Positions 62,562 to 64,000 of a DNA stretch of 64,000 bases are shown here, piece by piece (the first letter of the stretch is position 1; each line of letters starts with the position of its first letter). Source of the DNA: Streptomyces albus subsp. albus (GTDB lineage Bacteria > Actinomycetota > Actinomycetes > Streptomycetales > Streptomycetaceae); NCBI RefSeq assembly GCF_000725885.1, contig NZ_JODR01000022.1:122077-186076 (forward strand). Direction: 5' to 3'. The position numbers were made by a program, and so were the translations under genes. The notes beneath the pieces were generated by a model that did not search any database, had not been told where the DNA came from, and saw only the letters and a list, made by a program, of their open reading frames with translations.

Positions 62562-63914
62562 TTGGAGAAGTCGCTTCGGCAGCCCGGGGGATGGACCCCA
62601 GCAACACCTCTCCTCCGTCGCACCGTCGCGGCACTCGGCCCCGAGCCCTCCCGCAGGGCGCGCGTGTCCGCACGCGCTGTCCTCGGCATCGGACTGGCGG
62701 TCACCCTCTGCGCGCTCGTCGGCCTGCCGCTGCCCGCAACGGTCGCCGGCGGCCTCGTCGCACTCCTGGCGCTGTTCAACGTGGCGGACAGCACGGTACG
62801 GCAGCAGGCAGTCACCACACTGCTGCTGCCCGCAGCCGGGTTTCCGGTCCTGGCGCTGGCCGCCGTGCTGCACGGGCTGCCGGTGGCCCGGGACGCGGCC
62901 TTCCTCGCCGTCGTCTTCGCCGGGGTCTACGCACGCCGCTGGGGGCCGCGCGGCAACGCGGTCGGGATCTTCGCCTTCATGCAGTTCTTCGCCGCGCAGT
63001 TCCTGCACACCGGTCCGGCACAGCTGCCGCTGACCCTCGCCGCGGGGACGCTCGCGCTGGCCGTCGCCGCGCTGACCCGCTTCGTCCTGTGGCCACTGGA
63101 ACGCGGCACCGCACCGCAGCCCGCCCTCGCCCCGGTCGGCGGCCGGGGTCTCGCACGGCCCACCACCCGCCTCGCCTTCCAGGCGCTCGTCGCCTGCGCC
63201 CTCGCCCTCGTCGCCGGGCAGCTCCTCTCCCTCGACCGCTGGTACTGGGCGGTCGGCGCCGCCTGGTGGATCTTCGTGAACACCGCATCCCGCGGCGAGA
63301 CCCTGGTGCGCGGTTTCCGCCGCGTGCTGGGTACGGCCACCGGGCTCGCCGCGGGACTGCTGATCGCCCTGCCCGTGCACGGGGCCGTCGCCCCCACCGC
63401 GGTCGTGGTGGCCGTCTGCGTCTTCGGGATCTTCTTCAGCGCACCGCTGTCCTACTCCTGGATGATGTTCTTCGTGACGCTGATGGTGGGCATGCTCTAC
63501 GGCCTGCTCGGCGTCCTCCACCCCGGGCTGCTCGCCCTGCGGCTGGAGGAGACCGCCGTCGGCGCGCTGTCGGCCGCGCTCGCCGTCGCGCTGGTGCTGC
63601 CCGTCACCACGCACGCCGCCACCGAGGTGTGGATACGGCGCGCCGTGCACTGCGTCCACGAGTGCGCCCTCGATGCGGCCCGCCGTCTCGCGGGCGAGCC
63701 GGGCCGGAGCCCGCAAGCGCGCATCGCCGAGCTGGAACAGCTCCTGGGGCGCGTACGGCTGTCCGTGGCACCCCTCGTCCATCCCCTCAGCCCATTGCGC
63801 GCCCGCAAGGCGCGCGCCCGCCGGGTGCTCGCCCTGCTCGACGACTGCGCCCGCCAGGTACGGGGCCTGGCGGAAGCCGCCGCCGACCCGGTGGCCTCGC
63901 ACGACGCTTCCTAA
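62562..63914 (+). CDS. FUSC-family aromatic acid/drug exporter
   Basis: 450 residues from TTG 62562, with GAGGAGGGG directly upstream. About ten hydrophobic helices in two blocks: VLGIGLAVTLCALVGLPLP, GGLVALLALFNV, AVTTLLLPAAGFPVLALAAV and others, then LVACALALVAGQLLSLDRWY with WAVGAAWWIFVNTASRGETL, the FUSC core signature. The C-terminal 100 residues are cytosolic and helical. FUSC proteins export fusaric-acid-like or aromatic compounds. It is followed at once by the end of an IS110-type transposase on the other strand. Confidence 0.87.
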   Translation: MEKSLRQPGGWTPATPLLRRTVAALGPEPSRRARVSARAVLGIGLAVTLCALVGLPLPATVAGGLVALLALFNVADSTVRQQAVTTLLLPAAGFPVLALAAVLHGLPVARDAAFLAVVFAGVYARRWGPRGNAVGIFAFMQFFAAQFLHTGPAQLPLTLAAGTLALAVAALTRFVLWPLERGTAPQPALAPVGGRGLARPTTRLAFQALVACALALVAGQLLSLDRWYWAVGAAWWIFVNTASRGETLVRGFRRVLGTATGLAAGLLIALPVHGAVAPTAVVVAVCVFGIFFSAPLSYSWMMFFVTLMVGMLYGLLGVLHPGLLALRLEETAVGALSAALAVALVLPVTTHAATEVWIRRAVHCVHECALDAARRLAGEPGRSPQARIAELEQLLGRVRLSVAPLVHPLSPLRARKARARRVLALLDDCARQVRGLAEAAADPVASHDAS

Positions 63915-63922
63915 TGCTGTTG

Positions 63923-64000
63923 TCAAGCGGCCGTAGTCACTGGAGGCATGACTTGATAGCGCCGTCGGTCACGGATCAGGGCCCACAGGACGTTGACGCG
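63923..64000 (-). mobile_element. IS110-family transposase, C-terminus (runs off right edge)
   Basis: The minus-strand frame at the window edge encodes RVNVLWALIRDRRRYQVMPP, then VTTAA and a stop (TGA 63925-63923). From memory this (R)RVNVLWAL-RD-R-Y ending is typical of Streptomyces IS110-type transposases. Only the last 25 residues are visible, so the family is tentative. The stop lies nine bases from the FUSC stop. Confidence 0.5.

Overview
The window is about 64 kb of very GC-rich DNA (third-position G/C, frequent GTG/TTG starts, purine-rich Shine-Dalgarno sites) and reads as a Streptomyces-type actinomycete chromosome arm. Supporting signs are DUF6397, MpaB and TesB-type genes, paired FAD/Fe-S and LutABC lactate oxidation, a KGG stress protein behind a SigB-like promoter, TAT and lipoprotein signals, and TTA (bldA-type) codons in a secondary-metabolite operon. 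I saw no rRNA, tRNA or CRISPR array.

Left part (1-20 kb): housekeeping and conserved actinobacterial genes. These are a partial helicase-like N-terminus, an MpaB-type oxygenase, a SAM methyltransferase, an orphan roadblock protein, DUF6397, TesB thioesterase, a Ski2-like DUF3516 helicase, a YdjM-type membrane hydrolase, an asymmetric two-gene ABC exporter, a YkuD-type L,D-transpeptidase lipoprotein, a TAT-exported Gfo/Idh/MocA oxidoreductase and a 989-residue FAD/Fe-S D-lactate dehydrogenase-type protein.

Biosynthetic core (19.4-25 kb): a MarR regulator is divergent from an ABC exporter across a perfect 13-bp inverted repeat. Next comes a four-gene operon: AlbA-like nitroreductase, AlbB-like partner, tRNA-dependent cyclodipeptide synthase of the NYH type, and a methyltransferase, ended by a strong hairpin. 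The predicted product is a dehydrogenated, methylated diketopiperazine. The albA-like and synthase genes each carry one TTA codon.

25-36 kb: VOC protein, NamZ-type muramidase, macrodomain protein, questin-oxidase-like protein, ABC ATPase, membrane protein, lutABC, flavin monooxygenase and a YjbQ/UPF0047 protein.

Mobile island (35.7-44.9 kb): the last ~55 bp of yjbQ recurs twice downstream in direct orientation (42.05 and 44.80 kb). The two distal copies also share upstream flanking sequence, so the three look like att sites of two tandem, decayed insertions. Between them lie a frameshifted serine recombinase, DUF4913-like remnants, a WD40 Ser/Thr kinase, GNAT and IS5 transposase remnants, a polysaccharide deacetylase lipoprotein with a palindromic operator, a zinc-ribbon TetR regulator with a palindrome before a broken MFS gene, and a FusB/FBP-type protein.

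Just past the last repeat (45.2-49.5 kb) is a translationally coupled pair: a 513-residue protein with a DUF6361-like N-terminal pattern and a 904-residue protein with two HxK/GSxN phospholipase D-type motifs. This is the best candidate for an undescribed, probably defence-related, system.

Right part (49.7-64 kb): a frameshifted TetX-like monooxygenase, a VWA/membrane protein pair, TerD, a decayed trpS copy, an MSMEG_6728-family protein, a P-loop ATPase coupled to a membrane-anchored periplasmic-binding-type receptor, the KGG protein, a methyltransferase, a HAD phosphatase, a FUSC transporter and, at the edge, the C-terminus of an IS110-type transposase. Decayed copies of catabolic, resistance and translation genes are unusually common between 36 and 55 kb.
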